DNA from: Dehalogenimonas etheniformans
GTDB taxonomy: Bacteria > Chloroflexota > Dehalococcoidia > Dehalococcoidales > Dehalococcoidaceae
Assembly (NCBI RefSeq): GCF_014672715.2
Contig: NZ_CP058566.2
Span: 310,001-374,000, forward strand
Length of the DNA stretch: 64,000 nucleotides
Direction of reading: 5' to 3'
A program made the position numbers and the translations under genes. Shown here one piece after another: positions 54,077-62,815 of the stretch. Every line of letters starts with the position of its first letter. Position 1 is the first letter of the stretch. A model generated the notes under the pieces. It was not told where the DNA came from. It saw only the letters and a list, made by a program, of their open reading frames with translations, and made no database searches.

Positions 54077-54109
54077 TGGTCTTTCCCAGCGTCACCCGGT
54101 CTTTCCCAG
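54077..54109 (-). promoter_or_regulatory. Two tandem rdhA leader hairpin motifs
   Basis: On the minus strand CTGGGAAAGACCG (54097-54109) and CTGGGAAAGACCA (54077-54089) are 20 bp apart. The second has T-G-G paired with C-C-A, where copies 1-3 have C-G-G with C-C-G. Confidence 0.6.
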
Positions 54110-54189
54110 GAGTCAATGCAACATGGTCACCTCCAAGCCTAAACTTTCAGGCTCTTGTGCACCAGGTACGTTATCGGGCACGATATCGT

Positions 54190-54269
54190 ATATGATACAT
54201 GAGGTTACCGTTAGTAACATCGTACTAAGGTACTAGTACCTAGAAAATATTTTTTCCCCCTAGTATAAT
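54190..54269. promoter_or_regulatory. Divergent rdhA8/marR operator region and marR -10
   Basis: AGGTACTAGTACCT (54228-54241) is a perfect 14-bp palindrome, and GTTAC-CGTTA-GTAAC (about 54204-54218) is a second dyad. TATAAT for marR lies at 54264-54269. Such dyads next to a marR gene are the usual autoregulated operator layout. Confidence 0.65.
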
Positions 54270-54297
54270 TGAGCTACTGAAAGGACACGGGTGAAAA

Positions 54298-54768
54298 ATG
54301 CTCATTGAAAACAGCTGGCAACATACACCTGATGATGATGACGATCTGAGCCTCCTCATAATGCGTACCCGAAGAGCTATCTACAAAGAAAAAGAGCGGG
54401 CATATGCCAAGCTCGATATCAGCCCTGAACAACACGGCGTACTTTCGCACCTCATGCAACACGAAAAAGCGACCATCGGCGACATTACCGAAAGGATGCT
54501 CAGAGAACCTCATACCATTCTCGGCCTTGTGACCCGGATGGAGGCAAGAGGATTAATTACCAAAACGAAAGACATGAACAATAAGGGTTTGATCACCATC
54601 ACTCTTACCGATCCCGGGCGTCGGTTGTGTAAGGACCTTGAGTTGGTTGATAAAAAGTTTAAGCCTACTGCTGTTCTCACCGACTTAGAACGGGATCAAC
54701 TCGCGCATTCTCTAGAGAAAGTGCTCATTGGTTGCCTTTCCCGTCTTGGGAAATACCCCGAGCTATAG
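54298..54768 (+). CDS. MarR-family transcriptional regulator
   Basis: A 156-residue winged-helix regulator: LDISPEQHGVLSHLMQHEKATIGDITERM (helices 2-3), REPHTILGLVTRMEARGLITK (recognition helix) and KGLITITLTDPGRRL (wing). It diverges from rdhA8 with about 250 bp of palindrome-rich DNA between them. MarR-type regulators next to rdhA are well known in Dehalococcoides and act as repressors of neighbouring rdh genes. Its 3' side faces a minus-strand cobalamin riboswitch. Confidence 0.93.
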   Translation: MLIENSWQHTPDDDDDLSLLIMRTRRAIYKEKERAYAKLDISPEQHGVLSHLMQHEKATIGDITERMLREPHTILGLVTRMEARGLITKTKDMNNKGLITITLTDPGRRLCKDLELVDKKFKPTAVLTDLERDQLAHSLEKVLIGCLSRLGKYPEL

Positions 54769-54803
54769 TCTGACCCTTGCCCTCGATCCTCCTCCCCCCG
54801 TTG

Positions 54804-54838
54804 AAAAAGAAAGCCCCCTCCTTCGTTTGGAGGGGGCT
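54804..54838 (-). terminator. Terminator of cobalamin riboswitch 2
   Basis: AGCCCCCTCC and GGAGGGGGCT form a 10-bp stem with a 7-nt loop, followed by TTTCTTTTTC on the minus strand. In the plus direction the same hairpin could also end marR, which stops 43 bp before it. Confidence 0.85.
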
Positions 54839-54889
54839 AACAATGTTAACTCCATCCTACCTTCAGTTACCACCAGAAGGAGGTGTATT

Positions 54890-55004
54890 CCTGAAACCGG
54901 CGCTTTGCTGGCTAGTGGTTACCCACACACAGTAGGCGGTACTGCGCCGGATTCTCACCGGCTTTCTCTTCCGTTATCTTCTCATTAATGCAGGACGTTT
55001 CAGG
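54890..55004 (-). promoter_or_regulatory. Cobalamin riboswitch 2 (aptamer), antisense to marR
   Basis: The minus strand has CCTGAAAC at the 5' end, GAGAAAGCCGGTGAGAATCC, GCGCAGTACCGCCTACTGTG, CTAGCCAGCAAAGCGCCGG and GTTTCAGG at the 3' end, so P1 pairs over 8 bp. Most of the core is identical to riboswitch 1. No co-directional gene follows before marR (antisense) and then rdhA8. Confidence 0.9.
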
Positions 55005-55394
55005 TTGCCAATTATTTTGTAAGGTACAACTAGACCTTTGAGCGAATTACCCACAGAAGGCGTCATTCTCGTAATGTATGCCATTAACTGGGAAGGGGTT
55101 TTGTCTACCATATTTATCATCGTACATAGTACTAATTTTCATTATACTTAAATGCTTATTTTAACCTCGAGTATTCATTGCAACCACCCCAATGCCTTAT
55201 CTGCCAGCGTATTAACTCCACGTAGAGCATTACCGAAAACCTGTGATCAATTTTTTCAAAAACAATTTATCTTTTGCCCACAAAAGATTGCACAAGCTCT
55301 GCAAATGTGTGAGGTTGTGAGAATCTCACCATGTTGGAAGCCACAAGACAATGGCTTCGGTTGGCCCGGCTGCCCATGAATCGAAAAGCGGTGC

Positions 55395-55660
55395 GGCAAC
55401 TACTGCGTTAGCGCTAACGTTCGTTAGCGCCTGTAGTAACTTATTAGCCCCGACAGCCCGCTGACGCTAACCCCAGCTAACAATAACTACTGTTAGCTGG
55501 GGGGATGGCATCTTCCCAGGCCTAATGACCCGCCAACACTAACGTTTGGTAACGGGGGTAGCGGTGTAAATGGTAAGTGGTAAACGGTAGTGGGCTATAG
55601 CCCGTTACCACTACCCCCGCTACTGCCGCTACCATTTACCGCTACCACCCCGCTAATGGG
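55395..55660. repeat. Cluster of strong hairpins and inverted repeats
   Basis: CTACTGCGTTAGCGCTAACG with a partly matching downstream arm (from 55398), then the perfect 12-bp stem CCCCAGCTAACA/TGTTAGCTGGGG (55472-55503), and then an inverted repeat rich in TACCGC and GGTAGCGG around the palindrome GGGCTATAGCCC (about 55551-55660). No gene is supported. The flanking 55005-55394 holds nothing recognisable. Confidence 0.65.
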
Positions 55661-56063
55661 AGATTCGGTTCAAGAACGCGCCCTGTCAATCAGTTTGCCC
55701 TATAGTCCGTTCCATCAAGTCCCCAGACAAGCATCGAGCATTACTTCGGGCACTCGGCATGTTTTTGATCAAGCGGTTTTGCCAAACCCAGCCGGTCCAT
55801 TACCGCCGGGCGGTTCTTCGGTCAGGGACAACTAAGATAAATCCAAGACACAAGGATAAAGAAGACAACAATCCCGAGGACAACGCTACTTGACGCGTCA
55901 GGGACGGCTGCCCGTGACACTCCGTGTGAAGCCGAACCTGTCTCATAAATTGACACCGGAGCATCTCGCCCTGTAAACACCACCTAGGCATCAAAAAACC
56001 CTTCAGAATAGAGGAGGGGGTTCGGGGGAGGGGACTGGCCAATGTGTCGCGGCGGAGGTAACA

Positions 56064-56648
56064 CCATGACAAACAAGACCCTACGACAATTTCGATAATA
56101 TGACAGTTTTCAGGACAATCATGTTGAAACGGTCTTTGAGGTCGAACTGTCACCCGGTTTATATGTCATCCCGATAGGCTATGATTGGCTTCCAAACAAA
56201 TCGAAATTGCTCCAGCTATCCAGATTAGCAAACAAAACGCCGAAATTGCCAAGGAGTGTGACTATTCCTTCACGTTGGCAACCAAAATCAGACATTTGAC
56301 TAAAGAATATAAGCATGCCCCCAAGGGCGACCGACAAACATATGGCTTGAGCGTAGGCTTTGACCGCATTCTCCTGGTCTTTTGGTCTCGATTGACCCAA
56401 ACGTAGTGCGTGGATGAGATCGATTGCCATCTGCGTTTTCCAACCCTAGCTCAACAGTTGACAGGCAAGGATATTCCCGGTGCGACCCAATCGGGCTCGC
56501 AAGAGTCAGCCACCGGTTGCTAGGCCTCTATCAACTTGTTGATGAACTCTATTGTCTTGTCTATCTGACCTGGACCCGGGTCGGTGAAATCGACGATAGA
56601 CCTTTGAAGATCCCAAATCTAGATCTTCTCTATTTGAGCGCTGTTTAA
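56064..56648 (+). pseudogene. Degraded coding remnant
   Basis: After GGAGGTAACACC, an ATG at 56066 opens MTNKTLRQFR and stops at once. Beyond that stop the same frame gives VFEVELSPGLYVIPIGYDWL and runs on to about 56300. Another frame near 56500-56648 gives VSHRLLGLYQLVDELYCLVY. Frequent stops and frame changes mark decay. The plus-strand sense follows the ribosome site. The gene is not identified. Confidence 0.4.
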
Positions 56649-56675
56649 CAGAGTATCGCCTAGGAGTTATTAACC

Positions 56676-56695
56676 ATCAATAATATATTATTGAT
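56676..56695. repeat. Perfect 20-bp AT-rich palindrome
   Basis: ATCAATAATATATTATTGAT, with no T run, about 50 bp left of the CTATCC repeats. A protein-binding or crossover site is possible. Confidence 0.6.
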
Positions 56696-56742
56696 GTCCA
56701 TAAAATTAAGCCAAATTGTAATTTAAGAGCTTGTCGATATTC

Positions 56743-56776
56743 GCTATCCAGTTGACTATCCGATTCACTATCCAAA
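56743..56776. repeat. CTATCC repeats
   Basis: CTATCC occurs three times with 11-bp or similar spacing (GCTATCCAGTTGACTATCCG, then TTCACTATCC), about one helical turn apart. The same hexamer is repeated at 37617-37741 beside the tyrosine recombinase. Confidence 0.5.
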
Positions 56777-56989
56777 TCGGTTAGTATCCTGTTTATACCT
56801 ACGCATTCCGAAATAAGATAGCATAATGACTCGTGAAGTAGTAGGTGGTTAGGATACCAAATGGGATACCAAATAGGACGCAAAAATATTGGGTTTTGTG
56901 GCCCCGGTTACCTTCAATAATTACGTTAATATTGGTCTCTTGGTTCAGGGCACACAATAACATCTACTTATAAGGGCTCGAATGCCGAG

Positions 56990-57532
56990 CTACATATTTC
57001 GAAGCTCTCGAAAATATTCTCTCACCGCACTTTCCTGGCTCTTCGGTTCAATCGAACCCGGCCTCAGGCTCCGGACATGATCAATGGCGCTTTGCGGCTC
57101 CCAGTCGCGGCTAACCAGGCAACAGGCAAGAATGGTCCCAGTGCGGCCAAAACCGGCTCCGCACGAAACGCCTACCGGTCTTGTAGCTTCGAGCGACTTT
57201 GCGATGAAGGCCACTATCTTGCGTATTTGATTCAGCGTAGGGGCTGTAAAGTCGGCTACCGGTTCGTGGCAATCCCAAAGTCCGAGTTGGGTGATTTGAG
57301 AATTGGTTACCGGGGTATATTTAGTTTCTTGCATTCTCACGAGGGCAAGGACTCCTTGCTTCTTCAACCATGACAAGTCTTGCTCTGATACGGGGGCTGC
57401 ATGTCCGGCTAACTCGCCCTCAATTATCCAGCTGAAATTCAAATTGTTCGTTTTCGGGATACTCTTTTCCATGGTTTTGCTTGGCGAGTTGTACTTGCTG
57501 CTCAGGCGGTGGAAATGTATTTGATTCCTCAA
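56990..57532 (-). CDS. Dual-specificity protein phosphatase family protein
   Basis: Up to 180 residues, with the C-x5-R signature loop in VSCGAGFGRTGT (about residue 130; Ser replaces the usual His before Cys) and the following SAIDHVRSLRPGSIEP. The KQGVLALVRMQETKYTPV strand precedes it. The likely start is the ATG of MEKSIPKTNNL, 20 codons in. It acts on phosphoproteins or small phosphates. It stands next to a small membrane protein gene on the same strand, near a mobile element. Confidence 0.85.
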   Translation of the reverse strand: MRNQIHFHRLSSKYNSPSKTMEKSIPKTNNLNFSWIIEGELAGHAAPVSEQDLSWLKKQGVLALVRMQETKYTPVTNSQITQLGLWDCHEPVADFTAPTLNQIRKIVAFIAKSLEATRPVGVSCGAGFGRTGTILACCLVSRDWEPQSAIDHVRSLRPGSIEPKSQESAVREYFRELRNM

Positions 57533-57559
57533 AGAGCTTATTACCCACTTGAAAGATAT

Positions 57560-58096
57560 TCAATTATTTGTCATTTCCCAAAACCCTGAGCGGGAATGGT
57601 CACTGTAGATCCTGTACATAATGTGAACCGTAGCTTGTTCTATTGAAGAGCTATTCTCGATCAATATAAATAAATCGTCGCCCACCCCGGTTCCAAACCC
57701 ACCGACATACGGAAATCCCGAATGCAACGAAATGGACTTGTTTAATGAGGTTCTGACGTTATTGAAATTGGCGCTCAAAATGCCTTTTTCGTCTGAAATG
57801 ATTATGAAGTCAATGTATTCATTCCCAGCAAGATGAACCGGGTAGAGGTAATTACCTCGGGCGGGGATTGTTAGAGCGAGTCCTGCATATTTCATTGACA
57901 AGGCAGACTGGCTTTCATTGGCTATCTCCTCGAATCTTGTAGCTTGATATTTAGAAGATACAAGATCTTGGGACAGTCCGGTGTTATCAGCCAGTAGCGA
58001 GTCATTCGATTTGTCTAGACGATAATAGGAATACCCCAGGACACCAACCGACAGAACGATTAAAACAACTAACACGCTAAGAATGACTTTCTTCAT
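57560..58096 (-). CDS. Membrane-anchored protein of unknown function
   Basis: About 178 residues from the ATG at 58096 (MKKVILSVLVVLIVLS), preceded by AGGAAAGATG; a start at 58135 adds a soluble tail. One N-terminal membrane helix is followed by a coiled-coil-like stretch (DKSNDSLLADNTGLSQDL) and a beta-rich outer domain (GNEYIDFIIISDEKG). No cysteine. No family is recognised. It shares the strand of the phosphatase gene downstream. Confidence 0.7.
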   Translation of the reverse strand: MKKVILSVLVVLIVLSVGVLGYSYYRLDKSNDSLLADNTGLSQDLVSSKYQATRFEEIANESQSALSMKYAGLALTIPARGNYLYPVHLAGNEYIDFIIISDEKGILSANFNNVRTSLNKSISLHSGFPYVGGFGTGVGDDLFILIENSSSIEQATVHIMYRIYSDHSRSGFWEMTNN

Positions 58097-58327
58097 CTTT
58101 CCTCCAAGTCTCGGACTCAGGGTGAACCACCCCACAGGACCATCAACCCTGGTCCTACAGTTCTGGCCAGCTTTGAAAACACCTTACAAGCAGCGTTCGG
58201 AAAGTTAATCGTCTGGGATAGTTCAGACACCTGGTTCATAATGGCAGAACATCCTTCGATAAAATGATACTTATAGTCTGTAGACTCATATTATACATCA
58301 CCATATCATTCGTCAAGCATATTTTGT

Positions 58328-58573
58328 TTGGCTGAAATGACCGACGATATTATCCAGAAGCGCTTTGGCGAAAGAATCAGATCTCTCAGGCAACTCAGAA
58401 GATTATCGCAGGAAGAGTTGGCTTTTAGGGCTGGTATCCACCGCACCTATCTCGGCGGTATCGAACGGGGCGAGAGAAACCCTGCACTCAAAAATATCAA
58501 TTCATTAGCCGATGCCTTAAATGTAAGCCTTCCTGAACTGTTTCAATTCGGAGAAACCAGGAAGTCAAAATAA
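58328..58573 (+). CDS. Xre-type HTH regulator
   Basis: An 81-residue (or 78 from ATG at 58337) HTH_3 protein: RLRRLSQEELAFRAGIHRTYLGGIERGERNPA is the classical Xre/Cro helix-turn-helix, here preceded by FGERIRSLRQL. It leads the plus-strand side of a region with recombinases and probably controls the integrated element. Confidence 0.85.
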   Translation: MAEMTDDIIQKRFGERIRSLRQLRRLSQEELAFRAGIHRTYLGGIERGERNPALKNINSLADALNVSLPELFQFGETRKSK

Positions 58574-58632
58574 ATCATTCCTGGTCAATTGGGTTGCCCA
58601 ATTAAACCGAACGGACATTGTCCTACAGTTTT

Positions 58633-59273
58633 CTACTTTCCTGTCATATCCACTTTCCACCGTCGAAAATGAAGCCTATAGGACAGCCCGCCCCGACGGT
58701 TCTCGGACGGTAGATTTTGACGGTAACTCGACGCTGGGGATGAATAATGCCGACGTTTCTTAAACAGCAGGGTGCCTTGATTAATAGAAGATTGGGCAGC
58801 CAGAATCACACAATTCGATATTCTTTTTCTGTGAACCCCCGCCTTCTTTGGGCTTTACGCGGCTTTAAAATCGCAAATCGGGTTGAACAATTTGTTTATT
58901 GATTTAGGCAATTGTGCACTTAAATATGAGTCGAAGGAAACGGTCATCTATTGGTGCAGAACCCCCAATTTTCCGACTGTAGGGCCTGTGGCACCGGCTA
59001 TTGGAGATTTTCCGGCAACAGGATTCGGCGGGAGAGCCTTCACAAAGAGATGCTGACCCAAAAAAGTCTCGGGGATTTCCCTAAATTTCCTTGAGGTCAG
59101 TTTGCTTTCCAGGGAAAAGTGATAGTGTCCGAAATAAGGCTTAAAGGGTAAGTTTCGGGGACACACTTGGGAAAACTTTGAACAGGAAAGTAACGGGACA
59201 CCGTCTGACACCATAATTTAGCTATGAATAGGCAACTGCAGGACAGTAACTGGAAAGTAGCTGGAAAGTGGAT
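58633..59273. repeat. ACTTTCC/GGAAAGT boxes flanking a gene-free stretch
   Basis: Boxes occur at 58633-58641 (CTACTTTCC) and 58648-58659 (ATCCACTTTCCA), and in the opposite sense at 59185-59192, 59251-59260 and 59262-59273 (TGGAAAGTGGAT, the exact complement of the second). They lie just outside the tyrosine recombinase. The rest of 58574-59302 shows no supported gene. Confidence 0.5.
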
Positions 59274-59302
59274 TGAGTAACCGACCAAGGTGATTGTGGA
59301 AG

Positions 59303-59995
59303 CTAGTCCTCTGAACCACCAGTCCATAGATCTTGATACCACTTCCGGTGTTCCTCACCCGCTATTTTCCGGTACTTGGCGGTGGTATTAAAACTTTGGT
59401 GACCAAGGTGCTGTTGTAGCATCCGCATCCCTTCGCCCGAATCATTGTGTTTCATGGCGAAAACCGCAAAAGCATCCCTCAATTTGTGGGGTGAAGCATT
59501 ATGAATCTTCCCTGTTTCCGGGTTAATCAGCTTGGGTAAACCGGCTTTTTCAGCCAGATTCTTGATTATTTGCCAGGCTCGATGCCGGTTGATCCCGAAA
59601 AGGACCAGTCTGCCGTTCCGTTCTACCGGACCTCCTGATGCGATGAATTTCTTGACAAGGCTTAGGAGCGTATCATCCACTGGCAAGACACGTTGTCTTC
59701 TGACGTCTTTGATGTCATGTATCGCCGATTCCACTTTGGCGCCGCAAGCCGGGCAGAATATAGTTGTCAGGCATAAGGCCGCCTGGCACTCCGGGCATTT
59801 AAGCTTGATCCTGCTTTTGAGATGTTTGATCGTAATTGTCCCGTTTGCAAAGTCGATATCATCAACGCCTATGGCCAAAGTTTCACTGATGCGCGTACCG
59901 AGACGAAAAGATGTTGAAACAAGCAGTTCATCCCGGACATTTGTCGCCTCTTCTTTCATTTTGAAGATATCGGTAGGTTCAAGATAAGCTTTCAT
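59303..59995 (-). CDS. Tyrosine recombinase, catalytic domain with zinc-ribbon insert
   Basis: A 230-residue integrase that is nearly all catalytic domain: SFRLGTRISETLAIGVDDID (first Arg, about 35), PHKLRDAFAVFA (H-x-x-R, about 169), LQQHLGHQSFNTTAKYRKI (His and nucleophile Tyr, about 205). Between strands it carries CPECQAALCLTTIFCPACGA (about 68-87), a zinc-ribbon insertion of two C-x2-C pairs. The N-terminal core-binding domain is missing, so it may need a partner. A 72-residue ORF overlaps its start. Confidence 0.9.
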   Translation of the reverse strand: MKAYLEPTDIFKMKEEATNVRDELLVSTSFRLGTRISETLAIGVDDIDFANGTITIKHLKSRIKLKCPECQAALCLTTIFCPACGAKVESAIHDIKDVRRQRVLPVDDTLLSLVKKFIASGGPVERNGRLVLFGINRHRAWQIIKNLAEKAGLPKLINPETGKIHNASPHKLRDAFAVFAMKHNDSGEGMRMLQQHLGHQSFNTTAKYRKIAGEEHRKWYQDLWTGGSED

Positions 59996-60197
59996 AGGGA
60001 TCAGCCTCCTTGTTCATCGCCGGATCAAGTCCATTGGCCGCAGTGCAAACGCTGGAAATGCCTTCGTCCATACCATTTCTTGGTGGAGAAGAAGACCCCA
60101 ACTCCCTAAGGCGGCGACGGACAATCAGCCTGGCTAAGATTCTCATAGCCAGATGACGACCGTCTGAGTTTTCCGGACCCCATGAATTGCTCACCAT
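59979..60197 (-). CDS. Small ORF coupled to the tyrosine recombinase
   Basis: A 72-codon ORF overlapping the recombinase start by 17 bp. The N-terminal part is basic (RHLAMRILARLIVRRRLREL), and the rest is polar. It could supply the missing DNA-binding part of the recombinase or be a regulator. The family is not recognised. Confidence 0.45.
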   Translation of the reverse strand: MVSNSWGPENSDGRHLAMRILARLIVRRRLRELGSSSPPRNGMDEGISSVCTAANGLDPAMNKEADPYESLS

Positions 60198-60315
60198 TCT
60201 ATTCTAAGGCATCGGATCAACGCAGATGTCTAAGGCAGCTATATATTGACAATGACATAATAGTATGGTATGACGTACAAATATCACAGGTGAACTCATA
60301 CCGGAGGTGTTTTTG

Positions 60316-61224
60316 ATGCCGAAGAAAAAAATCCCTTCACCCAAGGAGATGCGAGATTGGCTGGAGAGCCGAGAGAACGGAACCTCCGAGGTCGAACTCG
60401 CCCGAACTAAGGGACGGGATATCCGCACGATCAGGGCTAGTCTTCAAAAAGCGATGGACGAGCGCAGGTTTAACCTGGCTCAAATCGAACTACTAAGAAA
60501 CGCTCTTAAAGCCCACCAGGAGCAGCTTATGGGGGCTGTAGACTGGCTACAGCAGAACGATGATTTGCCGCCGCGCGATCTGGATATCCCGTGGCCGGTG
60601 GGGAGCGGAGAAATCAATTCTTCGAGCGAGGAACCTCCGCTGGAAGTCGCTTTACTCAGGGAACATTTGCCAAAAGACCAGCTGTGGATCCGGCTCGATC
60701 GATGGCAGAAAGCACGGAAGGATTACATTGACAGTCTGGCTAACGTCAAACAAATCGCTGCCGAAATGTTGATGCAACGAACCGGCGGCGTCTTTGTTGA
60801 CGAACGTTTCAATCCAATCGAAGGCGCTCCAACAAGCGTCGTCAATAGTGAAAATACCGTCAAGCTGGTTGAGAGTAACCTCTTGGAACTGGCATACAAA
60901 CGGTCGATCGATTCAATATTTCAAAAGATTCCCCATTCTAATGAGAACCTCGAAAAAAGCATCAAAATCGATAAGCACAGCGGTGAAGCCCGGCTTGGTC
61001 AGGGAAATACCCTTGCGATCTGCCCAGGTAAAGAGTCTGTTTGTAAGGCGTCGATCGTTTCAGTTCTAATAGAATTGCCCGTAACACCTGCAGCAAACAG
61101 AATCAAAACCTCGTGGGAAGAACTCGTTGCCGCCAAAAAGGAGCTCGACGAGACGCTTAAAGAAATCAAGCTCGGAATTCTTATCACCGGGCAATGCCGA
61201 ATTTGTAAAAGGCTCAAGGGTTAA
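60316..61224 (+). CDS. HTH-containing accessory protein of the serine recombinase
   Basis: About 302 residues from the ATG at 60316 (MPKKKIPSPKEMRDWLESRE), after GGAGGTGTTTTTG. EVELARTKGRDIRTIRASLQ looks like an HTH, and RRFNLAQIELLRNALKAHQE follows as a helix. The C terminus holds four cysteines, the last two CRICKR. Its stop lies 13 bp before the recombinase ATG, so the genes are coupled. It is probably a directionality or accessory factor; the function is unproven. Confidence 0.65.
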   Translation: MPKKKIPSPKEMRDWLESRENGTSEVELARTKGRDIRTIRASLQKAMDERRFNLAQIELLRNALKAHQEQLMGAVDWLQQNDDLPPRDLDIPWPVGSGEINSSSEEPPLEVALLREHLPKDQLWIRLDRWQKARKDYIDSLANVKQIAAEMLMQRTGGVFVDERFNPIEGAPTSVVNSENTVKLVESNLLELAYKRSIDSIFQKIPHSNENLEKSIKIDKHSGEARLGQGNTLAICPGKESVCKASIVSVLIELPVTPAANRIKTSWEELVAAKKELDETLKEIKLGILITGQCRICKRLKG

Positions 61225-61237
61225 AAGAGAGGGCGTT

Positions 61238-62815
61238 ATGGATGTCGTTTTGTATGCCCGCGTCAGTTCGGAAAAACAGGATGTCGACCTCAGTTTATCA
61301 GCGCAGCTTAAAGCTCTTCGAGCTTTCGCTTTGAGCAAAGGCTACACCATTGTGCGTGAATACGTCGATGAAGCTGAAACCGGCAGAACGACCTCCCGTC
61401 CGGCGTTTAAGGAGATGATCGCCGCCGCTCGTCGTCCCGGCAAGACTTTCCAGGCAATCCTCGTTTGGAAATTTTCTCGTTTCGCCAGAAGCCGCGAAGA
61501 TTCGATCGTCTTCAAGACACTTCTGCGAAGAAATGGGGTTCAGGTCATTTCAATCAACGAACCATCTGAAAACACACCTGTTGGTCATTTAATGGAAGCA
61601 ATTGTCGAATCATTAGACGAATTTTACAGCGAAAATTTAGGCGAAGAAGTCGTTAGAGGCATGCGGGAAGCCGCCTCGCGCGGGTTTTACCAATCATATC
61701 GGGCTCCCTACGGATATCAAAAGGTCAGAGTGTCTGACGGAGCTAAAGTCAGGACGAAGCTTGAATTGAATACATCTCAATCCAAAGTAGTCGAAGGCAT
61801 TTTCAACGCTGTTCTTTCAGGCCAGGGTTCTATCGACATCGTTAGAGACCTGAACTCCAAAGGCATTCCCAGCTCCAAGGGCAAGGCTTGGACCAAAGGT
61901 ACTATCTATTCGATGCTTGGCAATGAGATCTACACCGGCACTGTTGTCTGGGGACGCGTCAGCAAAAGGGGGCTGAAACCCATAAGAGTTGAAGGTGCAT
62001 GTCCGAAGATCGTCGAGCGTGAGACCTTCGACAACGTTCAAAAATTGCTGGGTGAACGGGCTCCAAAGAAGGTTCATCCGAGGGTGGTTTCCAGTAAGTT
62101 CCTCTTAAGCGGACTAGCGCGCTGCGGATACTGTGGTCGCGCTCTCACCGGGGCGGACGCAAAGAGTGGTAAGTTCTCATATTACGTGTGCGGTAGTCTG
62201 ACTAAGAAGGGGGCGGGTTCTTGCCATTCCAAATACCTGAACGCTTCCAAATTCGAAGACGCAGTGATTGCCGAAATCAAGAAAGCAATTCTTACAACGG
62301 AGAATCTCACCGACCTTGCTAAGATTGCCAGCGAGGAATGGAACGAAACGCTATCCCAGCTCAGGCAGGAAATCGACACTGTCCAGGATAGTCTTAAAGA
62401 TACTGGATACCGGCTCTCTAATATCTATGATGCCATCGAGACGGGAAAATTCGACTTACCGGATCTGTCGCTAAGGATCAAAGAACTGAAGATGCAACAG
62501 GAGAAACTGCTGGAAAGGAAACATCAGATTGAACTCGAGTACGCTGAGCATAGATATGAATTACTTGACCCCAAACAAATGGAGGCTTACGTTGAGGATC
62601 TGAAATCACTGCTTGATGAAGGCCAGGTCTTCGAGAGAAAGGCGTTCATCAAGGGATTTGTAAAAGAGATACGGGTCAAGGGTGATGAGGTGATTTTGGA
62701 GTACACACCCCCGTTACCTGAAGGGGTAGGGGAAACGGTTCTATCTATTGGAGGTCATGGTGGGCAGCAGAGGATTCGAACCTCTGACTTCCTGCGTGTG
62801 AAGCAGGCGTTCTAA
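61238..62815 (+). CDS. Large serine recombinase
   Basis: About 525 residues from the ATG at 61238 (MDVVLYARVSSEKQDVDLSL), after GAGAGGG. The catalytic Ser is in ARVSS (about residue 10). RYSRFARS-like KFSRFARSREDS follows, then YGYQKVRV, a recombinase domain, the zinc ribbon CGYCGRALTG and a coiled coil (QLRQEIDTVQDSLKDTGYRL). The last 19 codons lie inside the tRNA-Val gene, so the stop is supplied by the target. This is the integrase of an element lying to its left. Confidence 0.94.
   Translation: MDVVLYARVSSEKQDVDLSLSAQLKALRAFALSKGYTIVREYVDEAETGRTTSRPAFKEMIAAARRPGKTFQAILVWKFSRFARSREDSIVFKTLLRRNGVQVISINEPSENTPVGHLMEAIVESLDEFYSENLGEEVVRGMREAASRGFYQSYRAPYGYQKVRVSDGAKVRTKLELNTSQSKVVEGIFNAVLSGQGSIDIVRDLNSKGIPSSKGKAWTKGTIYSMLGNEIYTGTVVWGRVSKRGLKPIRVEGACPKIVERETFDNVQKLLGERAPKKVHPRVVSSKFLLSGLARCGYCGRALTGADAKSGKFSYYVCGSLTKKGAGSCHSKYLNASKFEDAVIAEIKKAILTTENLTDLAKIASEEWNETLSQLRQEIDTVQDSLKDTGYRLSNIYDAIETGKFDLPDLSLRIKELKMQQEKLLERKHQIELEYAEHRYELLDPKQMEAYVEDLKSLLDEGQVFERKAFIKGFVKEIRVKGDEVILEYTPPLPEGVGETVLSIGGHGGQQRIRTSDFLRVKQAF

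Noticed and set aside
9258-54297. Classical CprK dehalobox (TTAAT/ATTAA-type dyad) in rdh promoters
   Set aside because: No such dyad was found at the expected place, and no CRP/FNR-type regulator is encoded here.
56179-56430. Minus-strand ORF of 83 codons with a hydrophobic middle
   Set aside because: It lies antisense to a better supported decaying plus-strand remnant and has no ribosome site.
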